A stretch of 64,000 bases of DNA from Shimazuella soli (GCF_022511585.1 NZ_JAKWBN010000003.1:344673-408672), one strand, 5' to 3'. Numbered from the stretch's first letter, positions 51,879 to 59,054 are shown. The notes: generated by a model not told the origin, from the letters alone. Made by a program: numbers and translations.

Positions 51879-52160
51879 ATGAATCAGTCAGAATGGAGAA
51901 AATTCGGCAAACTCGTTATATTTGTCGCTGCATTTAGTATAGGACAATTGGTTATTTGGAAACTATTAGCACCTGTTCAAGTTGTTTTTACGATAAATGG
52001 TTTTGTGCTGGATCTGACAAAAGCACTTCATTTGATAGAGAGCGTGTTGATTTACTCTGCAATACTATATGTTTTATTAAAAAAATATGGGTTTTGGGAG
52101 AAGATTTTTGGTTCGGCAGATTTGGTTCAATCTGAGGAGAATAATACTACTAGTAAATAA
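51879..52160 (+). CDS. Small membrane protein of unknown function
   Basis: A 93 aa protein with two hydrophobic segments (LVIFVAAFSIGQLVIWKLL and SVLIYSAILYVLL) and a charged tail. No family recognised. ATG 51879 with GAAGAG upstream was preferred over ATG 51867, whose AGGGG is only two bases away; the choice is uncertain. Base composition is host-like, unlike the cassettes just downstream. Confidence 0.6.
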   Translation: MNQSEWRKFGKLVIFVAAFSIGQLVIWKLLAPVQVVFTINGFVLDLTKALHLIESVLIYSAILYVLLKKYGFWEKIFGSADLVQSEENNTTSK

Positions 52161-52208
52161 ACTTTCTTGGGTTAAATTGATAGATGAAACAACAAAGAAA
52201 AAAGACAA

Positions 52209-52234
52209 AGTTAGCAGATATTGCTAGCTTTTTT
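52209..52234 (+). terminator. Terminator before the cassette array
   Basis: AGTTAGCA and TGCTAGCT with short loop and six T; same GCTAGC-type stem as inside the array. Confidence 0.85.
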
Positions 52235-52281
52235 GCGTTTATGAACATATTTTAAGTATTCTCATTTTGTGGAATTTACCA

Positions 52282-52316
52282 TATACTGATATTAAGAGTC
52301 AACTAGTATCCCGTCC
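52282..52316 (+). promoter_or_regulatory. Cassette A promoter element and 5' arm
   Basis: TATACT (52282-52287) is a likely -10; the -35 is weak. CCCGTCC (52310-52316) is the 5' arm, then a TTCGA/TCGAA hairpin just before the ribosome site. Confidence 0.6.
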
Positions 52317-52349
52317 ATTCGATTTAGTCGAAGAGAGCAGGTCAACATC

Positions 52350-52790
52350 ATGCGTCGCATCTTCAACACCAAGGTTCTGGTCGTCGTCATCGCCGTCCTC
52401 ATCGTCCGCCCTGACTGGGCCGAGGCGATTCAGAAGCACATCCTCCTGGGCCTCCACCAGCTCCTCCTGGGTCTGACCCAGTTGAAGGACGGTTTCGTCC
52501 AGTTGACGGATGAGCACAAGGCGGAGTTCGTTCACAAGCTCATCGCCATCGGTGACTTCATGGTGAACAACACCGGCATGTCGTGGGTCATCCACCACTG
52601 GGGTCTGTCGCTCATCATCGCGTTCCTCGCGAAGCGCTACATCGACCCCGTGATCCTCGCCGTGGTCAACTTCCTCAAGGAGATGATCGAGGTGAAGATC
52701 GAGGCGATGAAGTCGAAGATCAGGAACGTGATCACCAACGTGCGAGAGCAGCGTCGCCCGGAGCGCAAGGCGATCACCTCCGGTCAGTGA
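52350..52790 (+). CDS. Cassette A protein, 146 aa, membrane-associated, unknown family
   Basis: MRRIFNTKVLVVVIAVLIV gives an N-terminal hydrophobic segment after basic residues. A central amphipathic region (LLGLHQLLLGLTQLKDGF) and a second hydrophobic segment (WGLSLIIAFL, PVILAVVNFL) follow, with a basic C terminus (RRPERKAIT). Codons end overwhelmingly in C or G, unlike neighbours. GAGAGCAGG lies upstream. The gene is enclosed by complementary arms at 52310 and 52811. I recognise no homologue and assign no function. Confidence 0.7.
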   Translation: MRRIFNTKVLVVVIAVLIVRPDWAEAIQKHILLGLHQLLLGLTQLKDGFVQLTDEHKAEFVHKLIAIGDFMVNNTGMSWVIHHWGLSLIIAFLAKRYIDPVILAVVNFLKEMIEVKIEAMKSKIRNVITNVREQRRPERKAITSGQ

Positions 52791-52810
52791 CCGCACACTG
52801 ACCGCTCCAC

Positions 52811-52893
52811 GGACGGGACGGACAATTGCTGTTACGACACCCAGTCGTACACACCAATTGTCCCCCGTAAAGTAATGAAAGTCCATATAGATG
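52811..52893 (+). repeat. Cassette A 3' element
   Basis: GGACGGG (52811-52817) complements the 5' arm. A local stem GGACAATTG (52820-52828) with CAATTGTCC (52855-52863) encloses TACGAC/GTCGTA. CCCGT (52864-52868) could alternatively pair with ACGGG of the arm. A tail AATGAAAGTCCATATAGATG follows. Confidence 0.75.
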
Positions 52894-52901
52894 AGAACCA
52901 G

Positions 52902-52926
52902 GCTAGCAGAGGTGCTAGCTTTTTTC
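52902..52926 (+). terminator. Cassette A terminator
   Basis: GCTAGCA and TGCTAGC with short loop and T run. Confidence 0.88.
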
Positions 52927-52966
52927 ATTCCATATTTTTAATATTCCCATTTCGCGGTTTTTTCCA

Positions 52967-52997
52967 TATACTAAGAGTAATAATGAATGTCCCGTCC
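52967..52997 (+). promoter_or_regulatory. Cassette B promoter element and 5' arm
   Basis: TATACT (52967-52972) then CCCGTCC (52991-52997), in the same order as cassette A. Confidence 0.6.
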
Positions 52998-53022
52998 ATT
53001 GATTGAAGGAAGCAGGTCAGCC

Positions 53023-53511
53023 ATGCGATTCAACATTCACGCCATCGCGCACGGCATCGCTAGGATCATCGCCGCTCTCCTCGTGTTGTTTGGGGCACTC
53101 TTCCTCTTCAGCCCTAAGAAGGCTGGCGCGGTTCGGAAGGAGGTCCTCCCGCTGTACAGCTGGTCGAAGGACCAGCTTCTGTCGATCGCCAATTCGAGCG
53201 AGCTGAGGCACTGGCTCATCTACCTGGTGTTTTTCTACAGCATCGTCTTGGTCCTCTATGGCATCATCGGGATTATCTACGTCGCCTACCGGGTGCACAC
53301 CGCTCGTCGGAACCGTATCTCCAGGGGTGCCATCATCGAGGCTCAGCCGGTTACGGTCGTTGAGACTCAGCCCCGCCTGGACGTCGAGATTCAGTTCCAC
53401 ATGGTCGTCGTGGTCGAGCGCGTGATCGTCGTGGTCGAACGCATGGTCATCGTGATCGAGCGCATGGTCATTGTGGTCAATCCCACGGTCATCCGCCCTT
53501 CGGGGCAGTGA
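53023..53511 (+). CDS. Cassette B protein, 162 aa, two membrane segments and Val/Glu/Arg repeats
   Basis: Two clear hydrophobic helices (IARIIAALLVLFGALFLF and WLIYLVFFYSIVLVLYGIIG) and a linker, then an unusual C-terminal repeat in which VVER/VIVVVER/MVIVIER/MVIVV recur, encoded by near-identical 21-30 base DNA repeats (53401-53480). ATG 53023 was preferred to ATG 52987 because GAAGGAAGCAGG lies just upstream and because 52987-53022 contains the 5' arm. GC-rich codons. Family unknown. Confidence 0.7.
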   Translation: MRFNIHAIAHGIARIIAALLVLFGALFLFSPKKAGAVRKEVLPLYSWSKDQLLSIANSSELRHWLIYLVFFYSIVLVLYGIIGIIYVAYRVHTARRNRISRGAIIEAQPVTVVETQPRLDVEIQFHMVVVVERVIVVVERMVIVIERMVIVVNPTVIRPSGQ

Positions 53512-53531
53512 CCGCACACTGACCGCTCCAC

Positions 53532-53624
53532 GGACGGGACGGACAATTGCTGTTACGACACCCAATCGTACACACCAATTGTCCCCCCGCAATGTAATGA
53601 AAGTCCATATAGATGAAATAAGGC
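53532..53624 (+). repeat. Cassette B 3' element
   Basis: Almost identical to that of cassette A from the stop codon onward, including GGACGGG, GGACAATTG/CAATTGTCC and the tail. The one-base change in the loop stem and extra C suggest recent duplication. Confidence 0.75.
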
Positions 53625-53632
53625 TAGCTGAA

Positions 53633-53657
53633 ATGCTAGCTTTTTTTGATGTATAAA
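53633..53657 (+). terminator. Cassette B terminator
   Basis: GCTAGC stem with T run. Confidence 0.85.
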
Positions 53658-53709
53658 ATTCGTATTGTCATGTATGTAGATTAGCCTTTGTTTACAAGGA
53701 ATATTTGTA

Positions 53710-53736
53710 TATAATAAAAGTATCGTATCCCGTCCT
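53710..53736 (+). promoter_or_regulatory. Cassette C promoter element and 5' arm
   Basis: TATAAT (53710-53715), then CCCGTCCT (53729-53736), then a perfect CCAGC-AATA-GCTGG hairpin before the start. Confidence 0.65.
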
Positions 53737-53770
53737 GCAACCAGCAATAGCTGGAGATTGTGAGCATCAG

Positions 53771-54166
53771 ATGTTCAAGCTGTCCAAGCTTTCCGAGCGT
53801 ACCCGTCAGTTCTTGGTCCAGGCCCTGGCTCTGGCCGGTGTCTTCCTGTTCGTTTCTGGTTTTTGCCTCTTCGCCATGTACGTGGTGAAGAGCGTGGAAA
53901 ACGGGGCTGAGCACCGCAAGTCTGCTCCCGTGGCCACCGCCCCGGTCGAGCACTCGCGGCACCGTCCCGTCATCGATTTCCATGTTGAGCAGATTCCGGT
54001 TGTCCGCAACATCGCGGAGTTCTCCGAAAACGCCATGAAGTCTTTCGGGGACTCCACCAAGAGCGCTCTGCAGCACCCCTTCCTGACGGCGGGAACCATC
54101 GGCTTCATAGCGATGTGCGCAGCTGCCGGCAGCGGTGACCCGTTCCGCAGGTACCAGAGCTTCTGA
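53771..54166 (+). CDS. Cassette C protein, 131 aa, two membrane segments
   Basis: A basic N terminus (MFKLSKLSERTRQF), helix one (ALALAGVFLFVSGFCLFAMYVV), a His/Pro-rich linker (EHSRHRPVIDFHVEQ), then a second hydrophobic segment (FLTAGTIGFIAMCAAAG). The plan matches the cassette D protein, so C and D may be distant paralogues. ATG 53771 was chosen as the first Met after the 5' hairpin; the GGAG is 15 bases away, longer than usual. GC-rich codons. Confidence 0.65.
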   Translation: MFKLSKLSERTRQFLVQALALAGVFLFVSGFCLFAMYVVKSVENGAEHRKSAPVATAPVEHSRHRPVIDFHVEQIPVVRNIAEFSENAMKSFGDSTKSALQHPFLTAGTIGFIAMCAAAGSGDPFRRYQSF

Positions 54167-54176
54167 TCACACCCGT

Positions 54177-54260
54177 AGGACGGGAGGGCAGTTATGTCGG
54201 ATCGAGTACTCACTCATCCACATCACTGTCCCCCGCAATATAATGAAAGACCATATAGAT
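54177..54260 (+). repeat. Cassette C 3' element
   Basis: AGGACGGG (54177-54184) pairs with the 8-base 5' arm CCCGTCCT. The local stem runs GGCAGT plus ATGT against ACAT plus ACTGTC, closing with CCCC, and the AATGAAAGACCATATAGATG tail follows. Confidence 0.72.
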
Positions 54261-54264
54261 GAGA

Positions 54265-54291
54265 AAAGCTAGTATCTTTGCTAGCTTTTTT
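54265..54291 (+). terminator. Cassette C terminator
   Basis: AAAGCTAG and CTAGCTTT with T run. Confidence 0.85.
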
Positions 54292-54360
54292 GTTTGCAAA
54301 TAAATTTTGTGAACGGAACATCAAGTTAAAATAATTTTACATTTTAAAGAAAAATCTATA

Positions 54361-54410
54361 TATAATAAAGGTACCGACCATTCCCGTCCTACAATCCAGC
54401 ATGATGCTGG
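54361..54410 (+). promoter_or_regulatory. Cassette D promoter element, 5' arm and hairpin
   Basis: TATAAT (54361-54366), CCCGTCCT (54383-54390) and the hairpin CCAGC-ATGAT-GCTGG (54396-54410). Confidence 0.65.
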
Positions 54411-54423
54411 GAAAGGGAGAGTT

Positions 54424-54771
54424 ATGAACAAGTTCCGTGGACGCTTGAACCGGGAAAAGATCAGTGGCGCCTTCTGTTCCGGGCTGTTTGCCATGGTCAT
54501 GAGCTTCTTCTTTCTTGTCTTGATGAAGGGTCCTGCCGACTACGAGGCGAAGCATCCCGCCCATGAGTCCCCGATCCAGATGTCGCCAGTAGATGGTCCC
54601 AGCATGGAGCAGAGGTCTCACTGGCCCGTCATTTCGCATGGGATGTCCATGGTGCACTCTGCTTGGCAGTTCCTCGGGTATCACGCTGTGTGGACTTCTG
54701 TGACCGCGGGTATCCTGACGATGGTGCTCATCATCGGGAATGCCATCTTGGCCCCATTCAAGCGAAACTGA
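54424..54771 (+). CDS. Cassette D protein, 115 aa, two membrane segments
   Basis: A basic start (MNKFRGRLNREKISG), helix one (GLFAMVMSFFFLVLM), an outside-type linker rich in His, Pro and Met (KHPAHESPIQMSPVDGP, RSHWPVISHG), then helix two (VTAGILTMVLIIGNAIL) and a short basic end. GGGAAAGGGAGAG precedes ATG 54424, a strong ribosome site. GC content is lower than in A and B but above the host. Related in layout to cassette C. Confidence 0.7.
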   Translation: MNKFRGRLNREKISGAFCSGLFAMVMSFFFLVLMKGPADYEAKHPAHESPIQMSPVDGPSMEQRSHWPVISHGMSMVHSAWQFLGYHAVWTSVTAGILTMVLIIGNAILAPFKRN

Positions 54772-54788
54772 GCAACCACTCACCCGAA

Positions 54789-54872
54789 GGGGCGGGAGGG
54801 CAGTGATGTTGCGATGATTATTCATTCGTCCACATCGCTGTCCCCTGTAAATCCATAACTTTCATATAGACC
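54789..54872 (+). repeat. Cassette D 3' element
   Basis: GGGGCGGG (54789-54796) pairs with CCCGTCCT using two G-U pairs. The local stem GGCAGTGATGT with ACATCGCTGTC keeps pairing where cassette C differs (U-A to U-G, and a C-U mismatch to G-C). Confidence 0.72.
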
Positions 54873-54879
54873 ACAGAAA

Positions 54880-54909
54880 GGTTAGCCTAGAAGGCTGGCC
54901 TCCTTTTTG
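54880..54909 (+). terminator. Cassette D terminator
   Basis: GGTTAGCC and GGCTGGCC pair with two G-U pairs; T-rich tail. Confidence 0.75.
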
Positions 54910-54926
54910 TACTTTTTTACAAAGGG

Positions 54927-54977
54927 TTGTATTCTCCTTTCCTTTTAATATACTAGACGCATAACAACATCCGTTCA
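54927..54977 (+). promoter_or_regulatory. Cassette E promoter and 5' arm
   Basis: TTGTAT-N16-TATACT (54927-54954), then TCCGTTCA (54970-54977) as 5' arm. Confidence 0.6.
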
Positions 54978-54997
54978 GTAACTAGGGAGCTGGAATC

Positions 54998-55126
54998 ATG
55001 AGGATCCGTGTCGCACTGTTCGCTGTGGCAGTCGCTGGTGTTTTCATCCTTTCGATCATTCGAGCGGAGCTCGAAACGCTGGAATCTGGACTCGGTTTGA
55101 TCGGTCTGAAGGTCGGAAATCCGTGA
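54998..55126 (+). pseudogene. Cassette E small membrane protein, probably truncated by mutation
   Basis: ATG 54998 with AGGGAG upstream encodes 42 aa with one hydrophobic helix (VALFAVAVAGVFILSIIRAE). About 150 bases then separate the stop from the 3' arm, much more than in A-D. Reading the +1 frame from about 55120 continues in coding-like sequence (TKISEDLDSALEVIA, then IALYVGMCVH) broken by TGA, suggesting a frameshift and a later stop in a longer ancestral gene. Confidence 0.5.
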
Positions 55127-55277
55127 CTAAGATCAGTGAGGATCTCGACTCTGCTCTTGAAGTCATCGCTTGAATCGCCCTTTATGTCGGTATGTGCGTG
55201 CACTAAGTCCAAGCGGAACAAGAAGTACTAGTCTTTCGTTGATTCAAGGGAGAGACAATCCCCACTAACAGCTTATT

Positions 55278-55358
55278 TGGACGGAAGGACAGTGTGTCGA
55301 GTTGAGGTATCCATACTTCCTCGTATATCTGTCCCCCGATAAAAAACTCATTGATATA
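55278..55358 (+). repeat. Cassette E 3' element
   Basis: TGGACGGA (55278-55285) pairs over 8 bases with TCCGTTCA, with one G-U. GGACAG (55287-55292) and CTGTCC (55329-55334) close the local stem-loop. Confidence 0.68.
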
Positions 55359-55395
55359 AAAAAGAGGCTGGCCTTATGGCTAGCCTTCTTCTGTC
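55358..55395 (+). terminator. Cassette E terminator
   Basis: AAGAGGCTGGCC and GGCTAGCCTTCTT stem; T-rich bases follow. Confidence 0.7.
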
Positions 55396-55419
55396 TTATT
55401 TTACAAATTAGAAAATATC

Positions 55420-55461
55420 TTTTGAAAACCAAACACAACAGGTATACTGATTACGTACCTG
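55420..55461 (+). promoter_or_regulatory. Cassette F promoter with palindrome
   Basis: TTTTGA-N17-TATACT. CAGGTA (55439-55444) and TACCTG (55456-55461) form an inverted repeat over the -10 and start region. Confidence 0.55.
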
Positions 55462-55492
55462 TAGATAACATTTCGTAACGAATGAGGCTTCT

Positions 55493-55693
55493 ATGTTCTC
55501 TGCTGTTTTGAAGCAGTTCTCTCCAGACGATAAGCCTGTAGCTTTGATCAGAGCTGGTGTTTGTCGTGAGTTCAAGGAGACGCTGTTTTCTCTCTCCTTT
55601 GCGAACCCACTGGTATGGGAAGGCTTGATATTGATCCTCTGCTTCCTGATCTTTGGGGCTGCATGTAAGGAGAGAAACAAAGACACCCTTTAA
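55493..55693 (+). CDS. Cassette F protein, 66 aa, one membrane segment
   Basis: A soluble-looking N terminus (MFSAVLKQFSPDDKPVALI, REFKETLFSLS) followed by one hydrophobic helix (LVWEGLILILCFLIFGAAC) and a charged tail. TGAGG lies upstream of ATG 55493, after a TTCG/CGAA hairpin. Composition is close to the host, as if ameliorated. Complementary flanking arms are not convincing here (5 bp with two G-U), so it is the most diverged unit. Confidence 0.55.
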   Translation: MFSAVLKQFSPDDKPVALIRAGVCREFKETLFSLSFANPLVWEGLILILCFLIFGAACKERNKDTL

Positions 55694-55731
55694 AATTCGG
55701 CTCTTTAAAGTTGGGGCTGGAAAGGGTGGAT

Positions 55732-55795
55732 GGACGTTTGTTTGTGGTACTATCATAAGCATTCGTCCCCCAAAAATAAGAATCGACGACATAGA
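55732..55795 (+). repeat. Cassette F 3' element
   Basis: GGACG (55732-55736) and CGTCC (55764-55768) close a stem-loop followed by CCC and an A-rich tail with CATAGATGA, matching the other units only in outline. Confidence 0.5.
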
Positions 55796-55847
55796 TGATA
55801 GTAGCAAGTAGCATTTGAAATGAGGGAATTACTTTTATGTATTCAAA

Positions 55848-55878
55848 CCAAGGGGTAAATTTCACCTTGGGCTTTTTA
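55848..55878 (+). terminator. Terminator at the end of the array
   Basis: CCAAGG and CCTTGG stem with T run. Confidence 0.8.
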
Positions 55879-55975
55879 TATAAATTGTGCAGACTAAGAG
55901 TGGACTGGTTTTTGCATTGCTAGCAGATTTCGGAGTGCATATAGTAAGATAAGAACAAAAAAGGAAGTGGAACGG

Positions 55976-56271
55976 ATGGGTATAAACCACAAAAAAAATG
56001 GGAAGTTCAGCTTCCCGATGAAATGGTTAAAAACCTAGAATTTGAAGGATATGACCAAAAAGTAATCCAATTGTCTCTTGCAGTATTCCTTTTTGTTGAG
56101 AAAAAAGTGTCTTTGGAACGAGCTGCTGGATTATCTGGTCTGTCACTTTTTGAATTTATGGAAGTATTAAAGAGAAATCGTATACCATGGGGTGAATATA
56201 CAGCAGAACATTATGAGCAAGATAGAGAGTTTATCGATAGTTGGTTAGAGGAGAATGGATCATCCAAATGA
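55976..56271 (+). pseudogene. UPF0175-family antitoxin, apparent frameshift at a poly-A run
   Basis: UPF0175 proteins are small antitoxins. The body (KNLEFEGYDQKVIQLSLAVF, SLFEFMEVLKRNRIPWGEY) reads from ATG 56023, but homology-like sequence WEVQLPDE precedes it in frame without a start. ATG 55976 with GGAAG upstream is out of frame by one base across a run of eight A at 55991-55998; nine A would join them. Either an indel mutation, a sequencing error or slippage. A shorter 82 aa product from 56023 is possible. Confidence 0.6.
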
Positions 56272-56769
56272 AAGAAATCGTTTGCAATACAAGTCCCATA
56301 ATCGCTTTATCTAAAATCGGTCATGTAGAAATTTTAGATGAACTGTTTGATAGAGTTTATATTCCAAATGCAGTTTATAGGGAAACGGTAAGTGATCAGA
56401 ATGGTGAGATGTATGGGTGTAAAGAACTTCTTAGGCTTGTGGAAAACGAAACATTCCAAAGATATGAAGTGAAAAATGGTGAAGTTGTGAAAAAAATGTA
56501 TGGGTTACTTGCATGCCGGTGAGATTAAAGTGATGGTTGCTGCAAAGGAGTTAGAGATAGAACGTGTTATTTTGGATGACCAGAGTGCTAGAAAAACAGC
56601 AAGAACGATGATGCTTAAACCCATTGGAACTGTTGGTATTTTAGTACTGGGAAAAGAAAGTGGCTTTATAGGGAAAGTTAAACCTCTTCTTGATCGATTG
56701 ATTGATGTAAATTTTTATCTTTCTAAACAATTTTACACAAAGATCCTTCGCGATGTAGGAGAGATTTAG
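56268..56769 (+). pseudogene. DUF3368/PIN-like toxin, frameshifted
   Basis: The toxin partner of the UPF0175 gene, overlapping its stop as ATGA. The first part (MKEIVCNTSPIIALSKIGH) carries the PIN-like Asn/Thr-Ser-Pro motif. The second part (LHAGEIKVMVAAKELE, ILDDQSARKTARTM, TVGILVLGK) is in another frame. A run of seven A at 56489-56495 lies at the break, and six A would restore one frame of about 167 codons. Probably inactive as it stands, or read by slippage. Confidence 0.7.
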
Positions 56770-56896
56770 TTGAGCTAGCTTTCTTGTCTCTTTGTTTTTA
56801 GACTTTCTGATTCTTTAATTAAGTTAATTCTTACGTAACAACATCTTGGTATTCTCTCATACAACCAGCCTGTCCATCTGTGGACTTCAGTAACGT

Positions 56897-56925
56897 TGAC
56901 CAAGCAAAATACAGCTTGGTTTTTT
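56897..56925 (+). terminator. Terminator after the toxin-antitoxin pair
   Basis: ACCAAGC and GCTTGGT with 7-base loop and T run. Confidence 0.85.
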
Positions 56926-56991
56926 CATGTCTCTCAAAAAGTGGTATGATAAATAAGTTCATGTGAAAGATAGAGCGTAGGTGAAAATGTA

Positions 56992-57540
56992 TTGAAAAAA
57001 CAAACAATACGAAAAGATATGATAGCACTTCGGACAAAAATGAGTTCTCCAGACCGTATACAAGCATCGCGTAAAATTTGTGAGAAAATCAAGCAACTTC
57101 CCATTTACCAAGAAGCGACTTCTATATTGGCTTATTTTGCTGTTCGCAATGAAGTCAGTCTCTATCCGCTTTTCGAAGATGCTTGGAGATCAGGAAAGAG
57201 GGTTTCGCTCCCCAGTATGGAACAAGATAAGATCGTTCCGCGCTTGTTCACGACACCTAGTGCTTTGGAAACAGGAGATTTTCATATTATGGAGCCGGAT
57301 AAGTCTTGTGAAAAGATAGATATCACCAAACTCGATCTGGTTTTGGTTCCTGGTGTTGCTTTTGATCGAAAAGGATATCGATTGGGTTTTGGCAAAGGTC
57401 ACTATGATCGGTTTTTTGAAAAATTACCTGATGTCTACAAGTGTGGAATCGCTTACGATGAACAAATAGTGGAAACCATTTATCCAGAAGTACATGATAT
57501 TCCTATGGATTTTGTGCTTACACCTAACAAGGAGATATAA
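56992..57540 (+). CDS. 5-formyltetrahydrofolate cyclo-ligase
   Basis: A 182 aa enzyme that converts 5-formyl-THF to 5,10-methenyl-THF with ATP. KKQTIRKDMIALR at the N terminus and the signature VLVPGVAFDRKGYRLGFGKGHYDRF are diagnostic. It starts at TTG 56992. Called yqgN in B. subtilis. It stands between the broken toxin-antitoxin pair and rex. Confidence 0.94.
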   Translation: MKKQTIRKDMIALRTKMSSPDRIQASRKICEKIKQLPIYQEATSILAYFAVRNEVSLYPLFEDAWRSGKRVSLPSMEQDKIVPRLFTTPSALETGDFHIMEPDKSCEKIDITKLDLVLVPGVAFDRKGYRLGFGKGHYDRFFEKLPDVYKCGIAYDEQIVETIYPEVHDIPMDFVLTPNKEI

Positions 57541-57613
57541 AAATATGCTCCTTTGATATTTTGCCTGTTCGATTTTTTGCCGTATAATATAAGCTGGGAG
57601 GGGGTGGCTATCC

Positions 57614-58273
57614 TTGGCAGAACAGAAAATCCCAAAAGTAACTGCAAAAAGATTGCCATTATATTACCGCTATTTAGAAAAATTACATGCCATTGGCAAA
57701 CAGCGGATTTCTTCTGCTGACTTAAGTGAAGCATTACAGATCGATCCAGCCACCATCCGGCGTGATTTTTCCTACCTTGGCGAACTTGGGAAAAAAGGAT
57801 ATGGTTACAACGTTACTTATCTATTGCAGTTTTTAAGAGATTTTCTTAAACAAGATGAGGTCACAAATGTGGTACTCATTGGTGTTGGGAATTTAGGGAC
57901 AGCTTTATTGCGGTACAATTTTTACCGCTCTCACAACACAAAGATTGTTGCTGGTTTTGATCAAGAGTTAAGTAAGATTGGCTCCGATATAGATGGTATT
58001 CCGGTTTATTCCATGGATCGGTTAGCTGAAGTAATTTTGTTGCATCATGTGGAAGTAGCAATTCTGACTGTTCCTTTAAATGTAGCTCAGCCAACTGCCG
58101 ACTTTATTGTAGATGCTGGAATTAGAGGAATCTTAAACTTTACACCTGCACGTATAACAGCACCTGATCATGTACGTATTCATCATATAGATCTTACTAC
58201 GGAACTTCAGACGCTAATTTATTTTCTGAAAAAGTTTCCAACAGATGAAAGTCTGGAAGAGGAAGAGTTTTAA
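57614..58273 (+). CDS. rex: Redox-sensing transcriptional repressor Rex
   Basis: A 219 aa repressor that senses NADH/NAD. A winged helix lies at the N terminus ([34 protein letters not shown], residues 36-69) and a Rossmann domain begins with [14 protein letters not shown]. It starts at TTG 57614 after GGAGGGGG. tatC follows after 11 bases, so the two are probably co-transcribed. Confidence 0.96.
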   Translation: MAEQKIPKVTAKRLPLYYRYLEKLHAIGKQRISSADLSEALQIDPATIRRDFSYLGELGKKGYGYNVTYLLQFLRDFLKQDEVTNVVLIGVGNLGTALLRYNFYRSHNTKIVAGFDQELSKIGSDIDGIPVYSMDRLAEVILLHHVEVAILTVPLNVAQPTADFIVDAGIRGILNFTPARITAPDHVRIHHIDLTTELQTLIYFLKKFPTDESLEEEEF

Positions 58274-58284
58274 GGGGTATATCC

Positions 58285-59034
58285 ATGAGCGAAGAAGAAT
58301 ACCAACCATTAACAGATCATCTCATTGAACTTAGGCGACGCCTTATATGGGTGCTCGCTACTTTTGTTGTTGGTTTAGTGGTGAGTTTTATCTATGCAGC
58401 AGATATTTTTAAGATCATCAGCAAAGATGCCAATCAACACTTTGCTTTGTATGCTTTGTCACCAGCTGATTCATTTAAAATTTATATGCAAATCTCGCTG
58501 GTTGCAGCATTTGTTCTCGCTTTACCTGTACTTCTTTATCATCTTTGGCAATTTGTACGTCCTGGACTGGAAGAAAGGGAACAAAAAGCAGCTCTCATTT
58601 ATATTCCAGTCGCTTTCCTTCTTTTTATCGGGGGGTTAGCCTTTGGGTACTTTTTGGTTTTTCCATTGATGATTGATTTTCTCTCAAATATATCGAAAGA
58701 ACTTGGTGTTAAACAGATGTATGGGATTTATCAGTACATCAGTTTTATGATGAACGTGATTGTCCCACTGGCACTATTATTTTTGTTACCTGTTGTTGTT
58801 CTCTTTTTAACACGTCTGAGACTGATCACACCATCCTTATTGATCAAAGTGCGTAGGGTTGCGTATATGATTTTAATTGTAATCGCCCTGATTATCACAC
58901 CAGATTTACTTTCCAACTTCTTGGTAGCTGTTCCATTGATCTTGTTATATGAGGTGAGCATTGGATTATCTGTTTGGTTATATCGGCGAATTGAAAGAGA
59001 ATCATTATTAGAAGAAAAGGAGAACGAAGACTAG
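58285..59034 (+). CDS. tatC: Sec-independent protein translocase TatC
   Basis: A 249 aa membrane protein with six helices that recognises twin-arginine signal peptides. The N terminus QPLTDHLIELRRRLIWVL, the YHLWQFVRPGLEEREQK loop and ITPDLLSNFLVAVPLILLYE are typical. No tatA is adjacent in this window. Confidence 0.95.
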   Translation: MSEEEYQPLTDHLIELRRRLIWVLATFVVGLVVSFIYAADIFKIISKDANQHFALYALSPADSFKIYMQISLVAAFVLALPVLLYHLWQFVRPGLEEREQKAALIYIPVAFLLFIGGLAFGYFLVFPLMIDFLSNISKELGVKQMYGIYQYISFMMNVIVPLALLFLLPVVVLFLTRLRLITPSLLIKVRRVAYMILIVIALIITPDLLSNFLVAVPLILLYEVSIGLSVWLYRRIERESLLEEKENED

Positions 59035-59054
59035 GATTTTTTTTCACAGAGACC

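Noticed and set aside
52299..52928. Long minus-strand frame (209 codons) across cassette A, and similar ones at 53017-53592 and 54337-54825
   Set aside because: High GC keeps the antisense strand open. The plus strand has promoters, ribosome sites, hydrophobic helices and terminators in every unit, while the antisense frames run through the 3' elements and share only the repeat-derived part.
52282..55878. Integron cassette array with attC sites
   Set aside because: The 3' elements are inverted repeats with a hairpin, but they lack the attC core consensus (GTTRRRY) and no integrase is present. Each unit also has its own promoter, unlike most integron cassettes.
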